A stretch of DNA of 27,581 nt, from assembly GCA_027065245.1 (NCBI GenBank), contig JAMOOS010000310.1, positions 1 to 27,581 of the forward strand, written 5' to 3'. This DNA is from Desulfuromonadaceae bacterium (GTDB taxonomy: Bacteria; Desulfobacterota; Desulfuromonadia; Desulfuromonadales; Desulfuromonadaceae). The position numbers and the translations under genes were made by a program. The notes under the pieces are model-generated. The model did not search any database, was not told the origin of the DNA, and worked only from the letters and a program-made list of their open reading frames with translations. Positions 1-6,654 of the stretch are shown here, piece after piece (position 1 is the first letter of the stretch; every line of letters starts with the position of its first letter).

Positions 1-1
1 G

Positions 2-1237
2 CAGTTACCGCTTCATCCCCGTCTGGCTGCCATGGTGTTGGCCGCCGCAGATGCCAATGAGCTGGTGTTGGCGGCTCATCTGGCGGTTTTGCTGGAGGAA
101 GGATGGCAGGCACTGTCTGTGGCGGCGCGGCGGCGCGGCGGCGTCGATGTGGGCGATTGCCTGACCGTATGGCGCAGTGAGATGCGTGCCGGTGGGTGCA
201 CTCGCAGCGCCGCCAGCTTGAGCGAGTTGCTGCGCCGCCTGGGTGTGGCGGACGAACCTTGTGCCGCTGCTGATGCGGCTACGCTGGCGCGGTTGCTGCT
301 GAGCGCTTTTCCCGATCGGGTGGCGCGGCGCCGGGAAGATAGTGCCGATGTCTATCAATTGCGTAACGGCAGCGCAGTAGTTGTGGCGATGGGCAACTGG
401 CCCGCGCCACGCTGGCTGGTGGCGGTACAACTGGAGGCGGCGTCAAGCGGGGAGGTGCGTGTCGCCATGGCGGCACCCTTGACAGAACAACAGGTGCTGG
501 CGCGTTTTGAACATCATTTGTCGTGGCGTGACGAGGTGGTGTGGCAGCACGAACAGCAGCGAGCGGTGCGTCGCCGCTGCCGCCGTCTGGACGCGCTGGT
601 GCTGGCTGCCGAACCGCTGCCGCTGGCGGCGCAGGATGCGCTGGCGCTGCTGCTGGAGCAGATACGCCGCCACGGGCTGGAGCTGCTGGGCTGGGACGAT
701 GTCAGCCGCAACTGGTTGCAGCGCGCCCGCTTTGCCGCTGTTCACGGCGACGACTGGCCGCCGCTGGACGATGCGGCACTGCTGGCGGCGCTGGAAAAAT
801 GGCTGGCTCCGGCGCTGGACGGTGTTACATCATTGACGCAGTTGCGCAAGGTAACGCTGCTGGCGCCGCTGCGCAACCTGCTTGACTGGCGTTGCCAGCG
901 GCAGATGGAGAAACTGGCACCGGAAAAAATCACCGTGCCCAGCGGTGCCAGGGTACGTATTGATTACAGTGACACTGCCGCTCCGCTGCTGGCGGTAAAG
1001 TTACAAGAGGTGTTCGGCTGGCAGGAGTCGCCGCGCATTGCCAACGGACAGGTGCCGCTGCGCCTGCATTTGCTGTCGCCGGCGCGCCGTCCGTTGCAGG
1101 TGACCAGCGATTTGGCCAGTTTCTGGCGCAACGGCTACGCCGAGGTGCGCAAACAGATGCGTGGCCGCTATCCCAAACACCCATGGCCGGAAGATCCGTT
1201 GACGGCGGTGGCGCAGCGCGGGGTGAAACGGCGCTGA
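2..1237 (+). CDS. hrpB: ATP-dependent helicase HrpB, C-terminal part (5' truncated by window edge)
   Basis: The reading frame is open from the first bases of the window, so the gene starts upstream and only about the last 411 codons are present. Residues encoded before the first Met (QLPLHPRLAAM) match the HrpB segment that follows the helicase core, where a short 'LPLHPRLA' motif precedes the helix-rich region. The C-terminus is the HrpB_C type, with the conserved string RPLQVTSDLASFW, then a Y-x-EVRKQMRGRYPKHPWPEDP block. HrpB proteins are DExH-box (DEAH/RHA family) nucleic-acid helicases of about 800-850 residues; the Walker motifs would lie outside this window. The protein is cytoplasmic and the substrate in most bacteria is not settled. 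The gene is very GC-rich compared with the region at 2500-3050. Family assignment is strong from the C-terminal motif; cellular role is not shown by the sequence. Confidence 0.9.
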   Translation, partial: QLPLHPRLAAMVLAAADANELVLAAHLAVLLEEGWQALSVAARRRGGVDVGDCLTVWRSEMRAGGCTRSAASLSELLRRLGVADEPCAAADAATLARLLLSAFPDRVARRREDSADVYQLRNGSAVVVAMGNWPAPRWLVAVQLEAASSGEVRVAMAAPLTEQQVLARFEHHLSWRDEVVWQHEQQRAVRRRCRRLDALVLAAEPLPLAAQDALALLLEQIRRHGLELLGWDDVSRNWLQRARFAAVHGDDWPPLDDAALLAALEKWLAPALDGVTSLTQLRKVTLLAPLRNLLDWRCQRQMEKLAPEKITVPSGARVRIDYSDTAAPLLAVKLQEVFGWQESPRIANGQVPLRLHLLSPARRPLQVTSDLASFWRNGYAEVRKQMRGRYPKHPWPEDPLTAVAQRGVKRR

Positions 1238-1327
1238 TCGGTGTTAAAATGCTGTTGGGGGTGATATTGCATTTCGTTTTCCCGATATGGTTCAACCAAT
1301 ATTGTGGGGATGCGTCGGGAGGGTGGT

Positions 1328-2455
1328 GTGTCGCGTAGTCTGCTGAGTCTCGCATTGTTCATTGTTTGTTGCTTGCTGGCGGTGATAATGGGCGCGGGCG
1401 GGCAGCTGTTGGCGCAACCGGATACTCTGGACCGGAAAATTGCCCAGATGTTGCTGGTCGGTTTTCGTGGCCTGCGGGTGGAGGATTGTCCGTTCATCGG
1501 CGCTGATATTGCCCGGCGCAATCTGGGTGGCGTGATTCTGTTTGACTACGATGTGGTGCTCAAACGACATCGACGCAACATCGCGTCACCGGCGCAGCTA
1601 AAGCAGCTGGTGGCGGAACTGCAGGGCTTGGCAACGACACCGTTGCTGGTCGCTGTTGATCAGGAGGGTGGGCGGATTGTCCGCCTCAAAGAGCGTTATG
1701 GTTTTCCGGCCACGTTGTCTCACCAGCAACTTGGCGCTGTCAATGATCCCGCCGTTACGCGACAGCATACCCTGAAGCTGGCGGCTACCCTGCACCAGTG
1801 CGGTATCACGCTCAATATGGCGCCGGTAGTTGATCTGGCCAGTAATCCTGATAATCCGGTCATTGCCCGGCTGGAACGCAGCTTTTCCGCTGATGCGCAA
1901 ATTGTTACCGCCAATGCTGCCGCTTTTATCGTCGCTCACCATCATTACGGCGTGTTGACCTGCCTGAAACATTTTCCCGGTCATGGCAGTTCCAGCGCCG
2001 ATTCCCATCTTGGTTTTACCGATGTTAGCGCCAGTTGGAGTGAGCAGGAGCTGGTTCCTTATCGGCAATTGCTCGCCATGAACATGGTGGACGCCATTAT
2101 GACGGCTCATGTGTTTAACGCCAGACTCGATCACCGTTATCCGGCCACGTTGTCGCCGGCGACTGTTACCGGCTTGTTGCGGCATCAGCTGGGGTTTGAT
2201 GGCGTGGTGATATCCGACGATATGCAAATGGGGGCGATAACCGATTGTTACGGATTTGCCCGGGCAATTCGGTTGGCATTGGAGGCGGGAGTTGATATTC
2301 TGGTGTTCGGCAACAATCTTCATTACGATGAACACATTGTCGCGCGGGTGATTGCTTTGATTCACAAGCTGGTGGATGATGGAGTGATCAGCCCAGAGCG
2401 GATCGACAGGTCTTATCGACGAATTATGCGCTTAAAGACAAACCTGAAGCAGTGA
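1328..2455 (+). CDS. exported GH3 family beta-N-acetylhexosaminidase (NagZ-like)
   Basis: A glycoside hydrolase family 3 protein. Family motifs are visible: DQEGGRIVRL (residues 111-120), KHFPGHGSSSADSH (214-227, which carries the catalytic His/Asp pair typical of NagZ-type enzymes), and GFDGVVISDDMQMGAI (289-304) with the nucleophilic aspartate. NagZ enzymes remove N-acetylglucosamine from peptidoglycan fragments. I choose the GTG at 1328 because a GGAGG lies five bases upstream; ATG 1310 and GTG 1304 are in frame but have no ribosome-binding site as good. The N-terminus then reads as a Sec signal or membrane anchor (hydrophobic residues 4-25), so the enzyme is probably periplasmic or membrane-tethered, unlike the cytoplasmic E. 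coli NagZ. There is no lipobox. It follows the helicase gene by 90 bp on the same strand. Whether the substrate is peptidoglycan or another glycan is not shown. Confidence 0.88.
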   Translation: MSRSLLSLALFIVCCLLAVIMGAGGQLLAQPDTLDRKIAQMLLVGFRGLRVEDCPFIGADIARRNLGGVILFDYDVVLKRHRRNIASPAQLKQLVAELQGLATTPLLVAVDQEGGRIVRLKERYGFPATLSHQQLGAVNDPAVTRQHTLKLAATLHQCGITLNMAPVVDLASNPDNPVIARLERSFSADAQIVTANAAAFIVAHHHYGVLTCLKHFPGHGSSSADSHLGFTDVSASWSEQELVPYRQLLAMNMVDAIMTAHVFNARLDHRYPATLSPATVTGLLRHQLGFDGVVISDDMQMGAITDCYGFARAIRLALEAGVDILVFGNNLHYDEHIVARVIALIHKLVDDGVISPERIDRSYRRIMRLKTNLKQ

Positions 2456-2751
2456 GGCTGCAAACATAAAAAACTGCCCGTTCTTTGACAATCAGCTGAT
2501 TTTATTCTGCTTTTCTGTTATTATAGAAGCGCTTTGAAATTCACCCAAGGAGTTTTTTGTTGTTACATTTCCCCGCTTTTAGCTTGAGCAGTCCAAACAG
2601 GAATTCTATACTTCTTGGTCCGGTATGGCTTTGGTCGGTGTGGCCTTGAATCGAAATACTTCGCGGGCTTCACGTGTTGATAAGGCAGCGCCAAAGGCAC
2701 GCGTCGCTGATGCTAGGCGTTTATGTGCAATAAATACAGATTAAGGATTAA
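2456..2751 (+). other. gene-poor interval with short unassigned ORFs
   Basis: No recognisable gene. A TTGACA-like box occurs at 2485-2490 without a well-spaced -10. An AAGGAG at 2547-2552 precedes a TTG-initiated ORF of about 30 codons, and an ATG at 2625 opens a 39-codon basic ORF that stops at 2744, just before the start of the next gene. Neither resembles a family I know, and both could be chance. The last part (2719-2728) holds one arm of the inverted repeat described at 2719-3036. Confidence 0.4.
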
Positions 2752-3036
2752 ATGAATATGAATGAAGAACCAGTACTAGTTGAATCACCGTTGTCTCAAT
2801 CTATTTCTAGTGGCGGAAAAACTGTTTCCATTGAAATATATCGTTTAGAAAATGAACCTTCGTGGACTTTAGAAATTGTAGATGAATTTAATAATTCAAC
2901 GGTATGGGGCGATCCATTTCAAACTGATTCAGAAGCTCTTGTCGAAGCTAAAAAAACAATTTTAGCCGAAGGGATTGATGCTCTCATTGGGCCTGAAAAC
3001 GGAAAAAGTAACGGCAATTGGAAGTAAGCACATAAC
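2719..3036 (+). mobile_element. possible relic integron gene cassette (attC-like core boxes around one ORF)
   Basis: TTATGTGC (2721-2728, in the context GCGTTTATGTGC) and its exact reverse complement GCACATAA (3028-3035, continuing as GCACATAACAATCCAATTAA) bracket a single AT-rich ORF. The right box begins directly after the stop codon and the left box lies 24 bases before the ATG. This is the arrangement of an integron cassette, in which R' (GTTRRRY) precedes and R'' (RYYYAAC) follows the ORF; TAACAA followed by AATTAA is also a common attC opening. Against it, the left box has an extra T, the right box departs from RYYYAAC at one position, and I cannot find the matching L'/R' half of an attC in the next 150 bp or an integrase gene. 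It is best read as a decayed or chance structure until folded and compared. Confidence 0.3.
2752..3027 (+). CDS. small conserved hypothetical protein, AT-rich orphan
   Basis: A 91-residue acidic soluble protein with no signal peptide or membrane segment. An AAGGA at 2743-2747 supports the ATG at 2752 or the second in-frame ATG at 2758. The central part (SIEIYRLENEPSWTLEIVDEFNNSTVWGDPFQTD) has the look of a small all-beta domain, then a helix rich in Ala/Glu/Lys. Similar small proteins with a 'WTLEVVDE...STVWDDPF.TD' core occur in Proteobacteria as hypothetical proteins; I know no function. Base composition is clearly more AT-rich than both neighbours, which fits horizontal arrival, and the inverted repeat around it suggests a cassette origin. 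No operon partner is visible: the flanks are long non-coding stretches. Confidence 0.72.
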   Translation: MNMNEEPVLVESPLSQSISSGGKTVSIEIYRLENEPSWTLEIVDEFNNSTVWGDPFQTDSEALVEAKKTILAEGIDALIGPENGKSNGNWK

Positions 3037-3249
3037 AATCCAATTAACCCACGGAACATACTTGTCGGTAACTTGAAAAATTATTGCCAGTAGTAAGCCA
3101 ATAGATTTTTCCTAGTTGCCGGTACCGGAAAACCAAATTTTTAAGGGTGCCCAAGGTGGTAAACTGCAGGAAAATACCAGAGTATTGCAGTAAGTACAGG
3201 TCAGGAGTGATGTGGTTTTGCCTTACTATGTGGGCAAGGATTGCGCAAG
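3028..3249 (+). other. non-coding interval
   Basis: No gene or RNA element recognised. It begins with the attC-like box at 3028-3036. Around 3120 there is a CCGGTACCGG palindrome flanked by TTTTCC and GGAAAA, which could form a hairpin, but no T-run follows it closely enough to call a terminator with confidence. Confidence 0.35.
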
Positions 3250-3309
3250 ATGAGGGTTGTTGTCTGGATGTGCGCGGTTCTGGCGGTGATATTGTTTATG
3301 GGGTGGTGA
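3250..3309 (+). CDS. possible 19-residue hydrophobic peptide upstream of the parvulin gene
   Basis: An ATG at 3250 opens a 19-codon ORF (MRVVVWMCAVLAVILFMGW) with a nearly continuous hydrophobic stretch and one basic residue near the start, as in single-span bacterial small membrane proteins. An AAGGA lies about eight bases upstream. It ends 26 bp before the parvulin start codon and could be co-transcribed with it. Alternatively it is the decayed signal-peptide region of a lost gene, or chance. There is no family evidence. Confidence 0.25.
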   Translation: MRVVVWMCAVLAVILFMGW

Positions 3310-3335
3310 ATTTATAACTGCAAAGGAGTAAAAAA

Positions 3336-3617
3336 ATGGCTTCAGCAAACGCCCGCCATATTCTGGTGGATAGTGAAGAAAAGTGTAACGAGTTGAAATC
3401 ACAGATCGAAGAAGGTGTGATTGATTTCGCCAAGTGTGCGAAAAAGTTTTCCCAGTGCCCGTCGGGACGCAAGGGGGGAGATTTGGGGGCGTTTGCCCAG
3501 GGCGAGATGGTGAAAGAGTTTGACGAGGTGGTGTTCAGTGCCGAAATCGGCAAGGTTATGGGACCGGTAAAGACTCAGTTCGGCTATCATCTGATTGAGG
3601 TTACCAAACGCTGGTAG
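3336..3617 (+). CDS. ppiC: cytoplasmic parvulin-type peptidyl-prolyl cis-trans isomerase
   Basis: A single-domain parvulin of 93 residues, the same length as E. coli PpiC. It catalyses cis-trans isomerisation of peptidyl-prolyl bonds. The parvulin signature is clear: ARHILVDSE at residues 6-14, FAKCAKKFSQCPSGRKGGDLGAF across the middle, FDEVVFS, then GPVKTQFGYHLIEV at the C-terminus, with the two family histidines (H8 and the H of GYHLIEV). There is no signal peptide, so it should act in the cytoplasm. An AAAGGAG eight bases before the ATG decides the start. It stands alone on +, followed by a strong terminator hairpin at 3654-3698. Assignment is secure; client proteins are unknown. Confidence 0.95.
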   Translation: MASANARHILVDSEEKCNELKSQIEEGVIDFAKCAKKFSQCPSGRKGGDLGAFAQGEMVKEFDEVVFSAEIGKVMGPVKTQFGYHLIEVTKRW

Positions 3618-3653
3618 CGTAGCCGCTGCGTTGGGGGCAATGGCAACATCAGT

Positions 3654-3698
3654 GCGCGGCACAGCTTTGAACGGTTGTGCCGCGCGGCTGTATTTTTT
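3654..3698 (+). terminator. Rho-independent terminator after ppiC
   Basis: A perfect 10-bp stem (GCGCGGCACA at 3654-3663 with TGTGCCGCGC at 3676-3685) closes a 12-base loop, and a TATTTTTT run follows at 3691-3698. The T-run is on the + side only, so it serves ppiC. It overlaps the last codon of the convergent selenoprotein gene, so transcripts from the minus strand also pass through the hairpin. Confidence 0.85.
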
Positions 3699-3942
3699 AG
3701 CGGTGTGCGTCGATAAAAGCGTGAATTTTTTCTGCTGAAAGCAGGACACCGGCCAGGGTGTCGTCGCCAATTTTAAGGGCTGGAAACATGCGTATGCCGG
3801 TTTGCCATGCGCGGCTGAAATTGGTGGATATTTCAATGGTTTCCAGCTCTATATCATCCATCTGTTCCAGTACCTTTTTAAGCTCGCGCCCGGCGAGGTG
3901 ACAGCGCAGTCACAGGGCGGTCTTGTAAAATTCTACCTTCAT
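3697..3942 (-). CDS. thioredoxin-fold selenoprotein with U-x-x-C motif (in-frame TGA at 3910-3912)
   Basis: Reading through one TGA (3912-3910) gives an 81-residue protein with a thioredoxin/glutaredoxin-like fold: beta-strand KVEFYKTAL, then Sec11-Leu-Arg-Cys14 exactly where a C-x-x-C redox centre belongs, a helix, a second strand (IELETIEI), then MFPALKIGDD with the fold's conserved cis-proline before the strand, and a C-terminal helix SAEKIHAFIDAHR. An AAAGGA precedes the ATG by nine bases. Directly after the UGA the mRNA can form a hairpin (3897-3883: CUCGC, loop CGGGC, GCGAG) with its G-containing apical loop about 18-22 bases after the UGA, as in bacterial SECIS elements. It is the last gene of the pqiABC/DUF5706 run, 24 bp after the previous stop. 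Sec in place of Cys is inference from the motif; a nonsense mutation is the alternative, but the frame is otherwise intact on both sides. Likely a thiol-disulphide redox protein of the cytoplasm (no signal peptide). Confidence 0.85.
3883..3912 (-). promoter_or_regulatory. candidate bacterial SECIS element with Sec UGA codon
   Basis: The element runs from the UGA (3912-3910) to the end of a hairpin with a perfect 5-bp stem, CUCGC (3897-3893) and GCGAG (3887-3883), closing the loop CGGGC. Bacterial SECIS elements lie inside the coding region just 3' of the UGA and present a short apical loop with a G among its first positions at roughly 16-37 bases; this matches. A competing pairing of the GCGC at about 3907-3904 with GCGC further on is possible. 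Confidence 0.65.
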
Positions 3943-3966
3943 ATCTGGTGTCCTTTCCGGTGTTGC

Positions 3967-4470
3967 TCAATACAGTTTATGGACGATCTCGGCGATGGTG
4001 GCGGCGATAAAACCGCCCATGATGCTCCACAGGCCGTCGCGTATCAGGCGGTATTTGCGGGTAAGACGCTGTTTGCCGAGAAAATATATCTCGTGCAGGT
4101 AGGCGTCGTAGAGTTTTTCCTTGTCGGCGATGGTTTCTTTGAAGCGGCGACTGAATTCCTCCTCTTCCAGTTCGGCAAAGGAGCGGAAGTAGAACAGGTT
4201 GATTTCACCGCTGGCGTGCAGTGGTGGAATGATGGCCAGAATCGAGCACATGATGGCGGTTAGGCCTGATGCGGCCAGAATCAGTACCGTAGCCAGGCCA
4301 AGACGGTCGTACTGGGTCAGTGTTATGGTGATGATGAGCGACGCCGCCGTGATGATTATGGAGGCTTTGGAGTCGGCCATCTTGTTCAGCGTCATGTGTT
4401 TGCTCAGCACCATGCGCAGGGCGTTGCTGGCCAGCAGGCGTGGCAAAAATGGTTCTTCAGTGCCGCTCAT
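3967..4470 (-). CDS. DUF5706 / Pycsar-effector-like (PycTM) membrane protein
   Basis: A 167-residue protein with the DUF5706/PycTM pattern: an N-terminal helix leading into LNKMADSKASIIITAAS (residues 28-44), a first membrane segment to about residue 52, a second one (LGLATVLILAASGLTAIMCSILAII, about 57-81), a charged cytoplasmic helix pair (FAELEEEEFSRRFKETIADKEKLYDAYLHEIYFLGKQRL) and a C-terminal membrane segment (LWSIMGGFIAATIAEIV). In Pycsar defence such domains are the membrane effectors that respond to cyclic pyrimidine nucleotides, but no cyclase is adjacent and this copy sits inside a pqi operon, so a housekeeping envelope role is as likely. I choose the ATG at 4470, two bases after the pqiC stop and with GGGA nine bases upstream; ATG 4485, overlapping pqiC, is possible. 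Family assignment is by pattern only. Confidence 0.75.
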   Translation of the reverse strand: MSGTEEPFLPRLLASNALRMVLSKHMTLNKMADSKASIIITAASLIITITLTQYDRLGLATVLILAASGLTAIMCSILAIIPPLHASGEINLFYFRSFAELEEEEFSRRFKETIADKEKLYDAYLHEIYFLGKQRLTRKYRLIRDGLWSIMGGFIAATIAEIVHKLY

Positions 4471-4471
4471 G

Positions 4472-5014
4472 TTATTTGTTCCCATCTGTCAGATCGGTAG
4501 CTATTGCACTGCATAGTTGGTTTAGCAGTTGCCGCAATGTGGTTACTGTGGCGGCGTAACCGGCGCTATTCTGGCTGGCGCTTAAGTCGAACAGGTGTAC
4601 TGTGGCAGGCCGTTCAATGCTGTCTACCCACCACTGGCCGCTGATGTGGACGGTGCCGTTAGCTGTGGGGTGGAAGTTGTCAAATATCAGATGCAGATTG
4701 TCCTGGCCCGGCAGGGCTACATTGCGCTGTTGCAGTTTGCGCTGAACGTAACGGGCAATCATGCCGGGCAGAGGCTGCCCCCAGCGTTGATAGTGAGCTG
4801 GTTGCAGGTGCTGATTATCTTGCTGCATGGTCAGGGTGCCGGTGGTTAAAAATTCCGCCATCTCCACCTGAACGAAAACCGGTTTGACCGCCGTAGTGCC
4901 GTTTAATGGCGGTGGTGTCAGCAGATAGTAGCTGGTGGCCGGCGGCCGGACACTGCCGCAGGCGGTGATGCTCAGGACGATGGCACAGGTAATGATAACT
5001 TTTATTGCCTTCAT
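4472..5014 (-). CDS. pqiC: PqiC-type outer-membrane lipoprotein (ABC-type transport auxiliary)
   Basis: A 180-residue lipoprotein: a basic start, hydrophobic stretch and lipobox SITAC with the lipidated cysteine at residue 19, followed by the family's YYLLTPPP segment. It belongs to the PqiC/YmbA family (ABC_trans_aux), whose E. coli member is 187 residues. PqiC sits on the inner face of the outer membrane and docks the end of the PqiB tunnel, which carries phospholipid between membranes. Its ATG overlaps the pqiB stop codon in an ATGA arrangement, a sign of translational coupling. The distal part (RYVQRKLQQRNVAL ... DNLHLIFDNFHP ... VHISGQW) fits the family's alternating strand-helix fold. 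The name rests on gene order plus the lipoprotein pattern. Confidence 0.88.
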   Translation of the reverse strand: MKAIKVIITCAIVLSITACGSVRPPATSYYLLTPPPLNGTTAVKPVFVQVEMAEFLTTGTLTMQQDNQHLQPAHYQRWGQPLPGMIARYVQRKLQQRNVALPGQDNLHLIFDNFHPTANGTVHISGQWWVDSIERPATVHLFDLSASQNSAGYAATVTTLRQLLNQLCSAIATDLTDGNK

Positions 5015-6654
5015 TTGGCGGCCTCCGGTTGAGTGTCGGCTGGTTGCGGGTCGGAAAATACGATGCTGCTGGGGCGGGTACCCAGTTGATTGGTAAATTG
5101 TTCCACACTGCTCAAGGTCTGCTTGAGTTGCTGCAGGTTCTGATCCATATGGCGGTACAGCGCCGATTGCGAAGAGAAATCCTGTACTGTGGCGCGTAAT
5201 TGCCGCAACGTGTTTTCAAGTTCCTGCGGCATGGCCTGGGTGGAGTCGCTGGCCAGCAGTTTGTCCAGTTGTACCAGAGCACTGTCGGCGCGTTTGGCGG
5301 CGGCACCGATGTTGTGTATGGCGACATCGGCGCTGTTGACCGTGCGTTTCAGTGGCAGTGAGTTTAGTTTGTCGAGGAAGGAGACGATTTTTACCTGAAT
5401 CTCCCCCAGACCGCTGGATATGGTGGGGATTACCGGATAGCCGCTGATGGTTTTGTCGGGATCAACTGCTTTGTCCAGTTTGTGATATTCAATGGCGATG
5501 TAACGTCCGCCGGTGAGCAGATTGCCGGTTTTGAGGTTGGCGCACAGTCCTTTGCTGATACCGGTATGAATAAGTTTTTCCATCCGCTCTACATTGCTGA
5601 TGGAATCTTCGCCCACCAGGGCTGCCGGGGTGATGGAGATCAGCACCGGAATCGGCGTGCGGCTCTTGCCGATGTATTCGGGTTCGTCAACGATGTAGTC
5701 CAGAGAAATATCGGTTACCTTGCCAACGTCGATGCCGTTGTAGGTTACCGGCGAGCCGATTTGCAAGCCGCGTATCGATGTGTTGAACAGTAGCAGGTAC
5801 TCGGCGATGTAGGCGTAGGTTTTTTCGTTGATGCTGTCGCGGTCGGGAAAGAGCAGAAAGCTGTCGCCGTTTTTTACCGCAGCACCCGGTTTGGTATTGT
5901 CGGGCAGGCCAAATTCCACACCGCCGACCAGCATGGTTTCCAGTGAGGTGGCGTTGACGCTGACGCCTTTGGCATTCATCTTTACCGACAGGCCGCTGGC
6001 GTTCCAGAAGCGGGTATTACTGGTGATCAGGTCATCGTATGGTGCCTTGATAAAAACTGAATAGAAAATCTGCTGAGTACGGATGTCGAGGTCAGTATTT
6101 TCCACCCGCCCGACTTTGAAACCGCGGTACAGAACCGGTTCGCCGACACTGAGTGAATTGCCCAGATGACTGGACAGAGTCAGGCGCAGCCCCTCCACAT
6201 TGGCCGGGGTGGGTGGAATATCGTCTAGACCGATAAATTTTACCGCCTGTTTTTGGGAGACCCCCGGCGACATCTCGATATAGGCGCCGCTGAGCAGCGT
6301 TCCCAGTCCTGATACGCCTGAAGTTCCTATGCGGGGACGAACAACCCAGAACTGGGTATCCTTGACCAACAATGGTGCAGTATCCTTGTTGATTTCGGCG
6401 TGGACAATGACTCCGCTGTGGTTGGCGTTAATAGTAACCCCTTTGACAATGCCGATATCGACATTAAGCATTTTGATGTGGGTTTTTTCGGCGGTAATAC
6501 CGTCAGCGTTGGCAAAACTGATGGTTATATCAGTGCCCCGGTTCTGGTAATCATGTACCACCATAAGAGCGCCGATCAGCAGCGCTACTGTAGGAATAAT
6601 CCAAACTGCCGAGAAGCGTTTTTTGGTGGTTACCTGTGCTTTAGCTTCGCTCAC
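5011..6654 (-). CDS. pqiB: PqiB-type MCE/MlaD lipid-transport protein
   Basis: A 547-residue inner-membrane-anchored periplasmic protein, essentially the length of E. coli PqiB (546). One membrane helix (AVWIIPTVALLIGALMVV, residues 16-33) is followed by three MCE/MlaD domains (roughly 40-130, 155-240 and 275-385), each with the typical strand pattern, for example ITISFANADGITAEKTHIKMLNVDIGIVKGVTI and LFNTSIRGLQIGSPVTYNGIDVGKVTDI. The C-terminal part (about 430-525) is a predicted coiled coil, which in PqiB forms the long needle through the hexamer that bridges the periplasm. Its start overlaps the pqiA stop (ATGA at 6654-6651) and its stop overlaps the pqiC start, so pqiA-B-C is a tightly coupled operon. 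The transported substrate is probably phospholipid by family analogy. Confidence 0.93.
   Translation of the reverse strand: MSEAKAQVTTKKRFSAVWIIPTVALLIGALMVVHDYQNRGTDITISFANADGITAEKTHIKMLNVDIGIVKGVTINANHSGVIVHAEINKDTAPLLVKDTQFWVVRPRIGTSGVSGLGTLLSGAYIEMSPGVSQKQAVKFIGLDDIPPTPANVEGLRLTLSSHLGNSLSVGEPVLYRGFKVGRVENTDLDIRTQQIFYSVFIKAPYDDLITSNTRFWNASGLSVKMNAKGVSVNATSLETMLVGGVEFGLPDNTKPGAAVKNGDSFLLFPDRDSINEKTYAYIAEYLLLFNTSIRGLQIGSPVTYNGIDVGKVTDISLDYIVDEPEYIGKSRTPIPVLISITPAALVGEDSISNVERMEKLIHTGISKGLCANLKTGNLLTGGRYIAIEYHKLDKAVDPDKTISGYPVIPTISSGLGEIQVKIVSFLDKLNSLPLKRTVNSADVAIHNIGAAAKRADSALVQLDKLLASDSTQAMPQELENTLRQLRATVQDFSSQSALYRHMDQNLQQLKQTLSSVEQFTNQLGTRPSSIVFSDPQPADTQPEAAK

Noticed and set aside
507..885. 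Two overlapping + ORFs of about 110 codons inside hrpB
   Set aside because: Low-complexity Arg/Trp- or Ala/Gly-rich translations typical of alternative frames in GC-rich coding DNA.
3399..3836. A 145-codon minus-strand ORF overlapping ppiC and the selenoprotein's 3' end
   Set aside because: It runs antisense to the well-supported parvulin gene and through its terminator hairpin; no recognisable domain.
3802..4263. A 153-codon + strand ORF across the selenoprotein and DUF5706 genes
   Set aside because: It is the exact antisense codon register of the selenoprotein gene, has no ribosome-binding site and no family features; the minus-strand proteins have clear motifs.
3967..4470. A complete Pycsar defence system
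   Set aside because: Only an effector-like membrane protein is present; no nucleotide cyclase gene lies in the neighbourhood.
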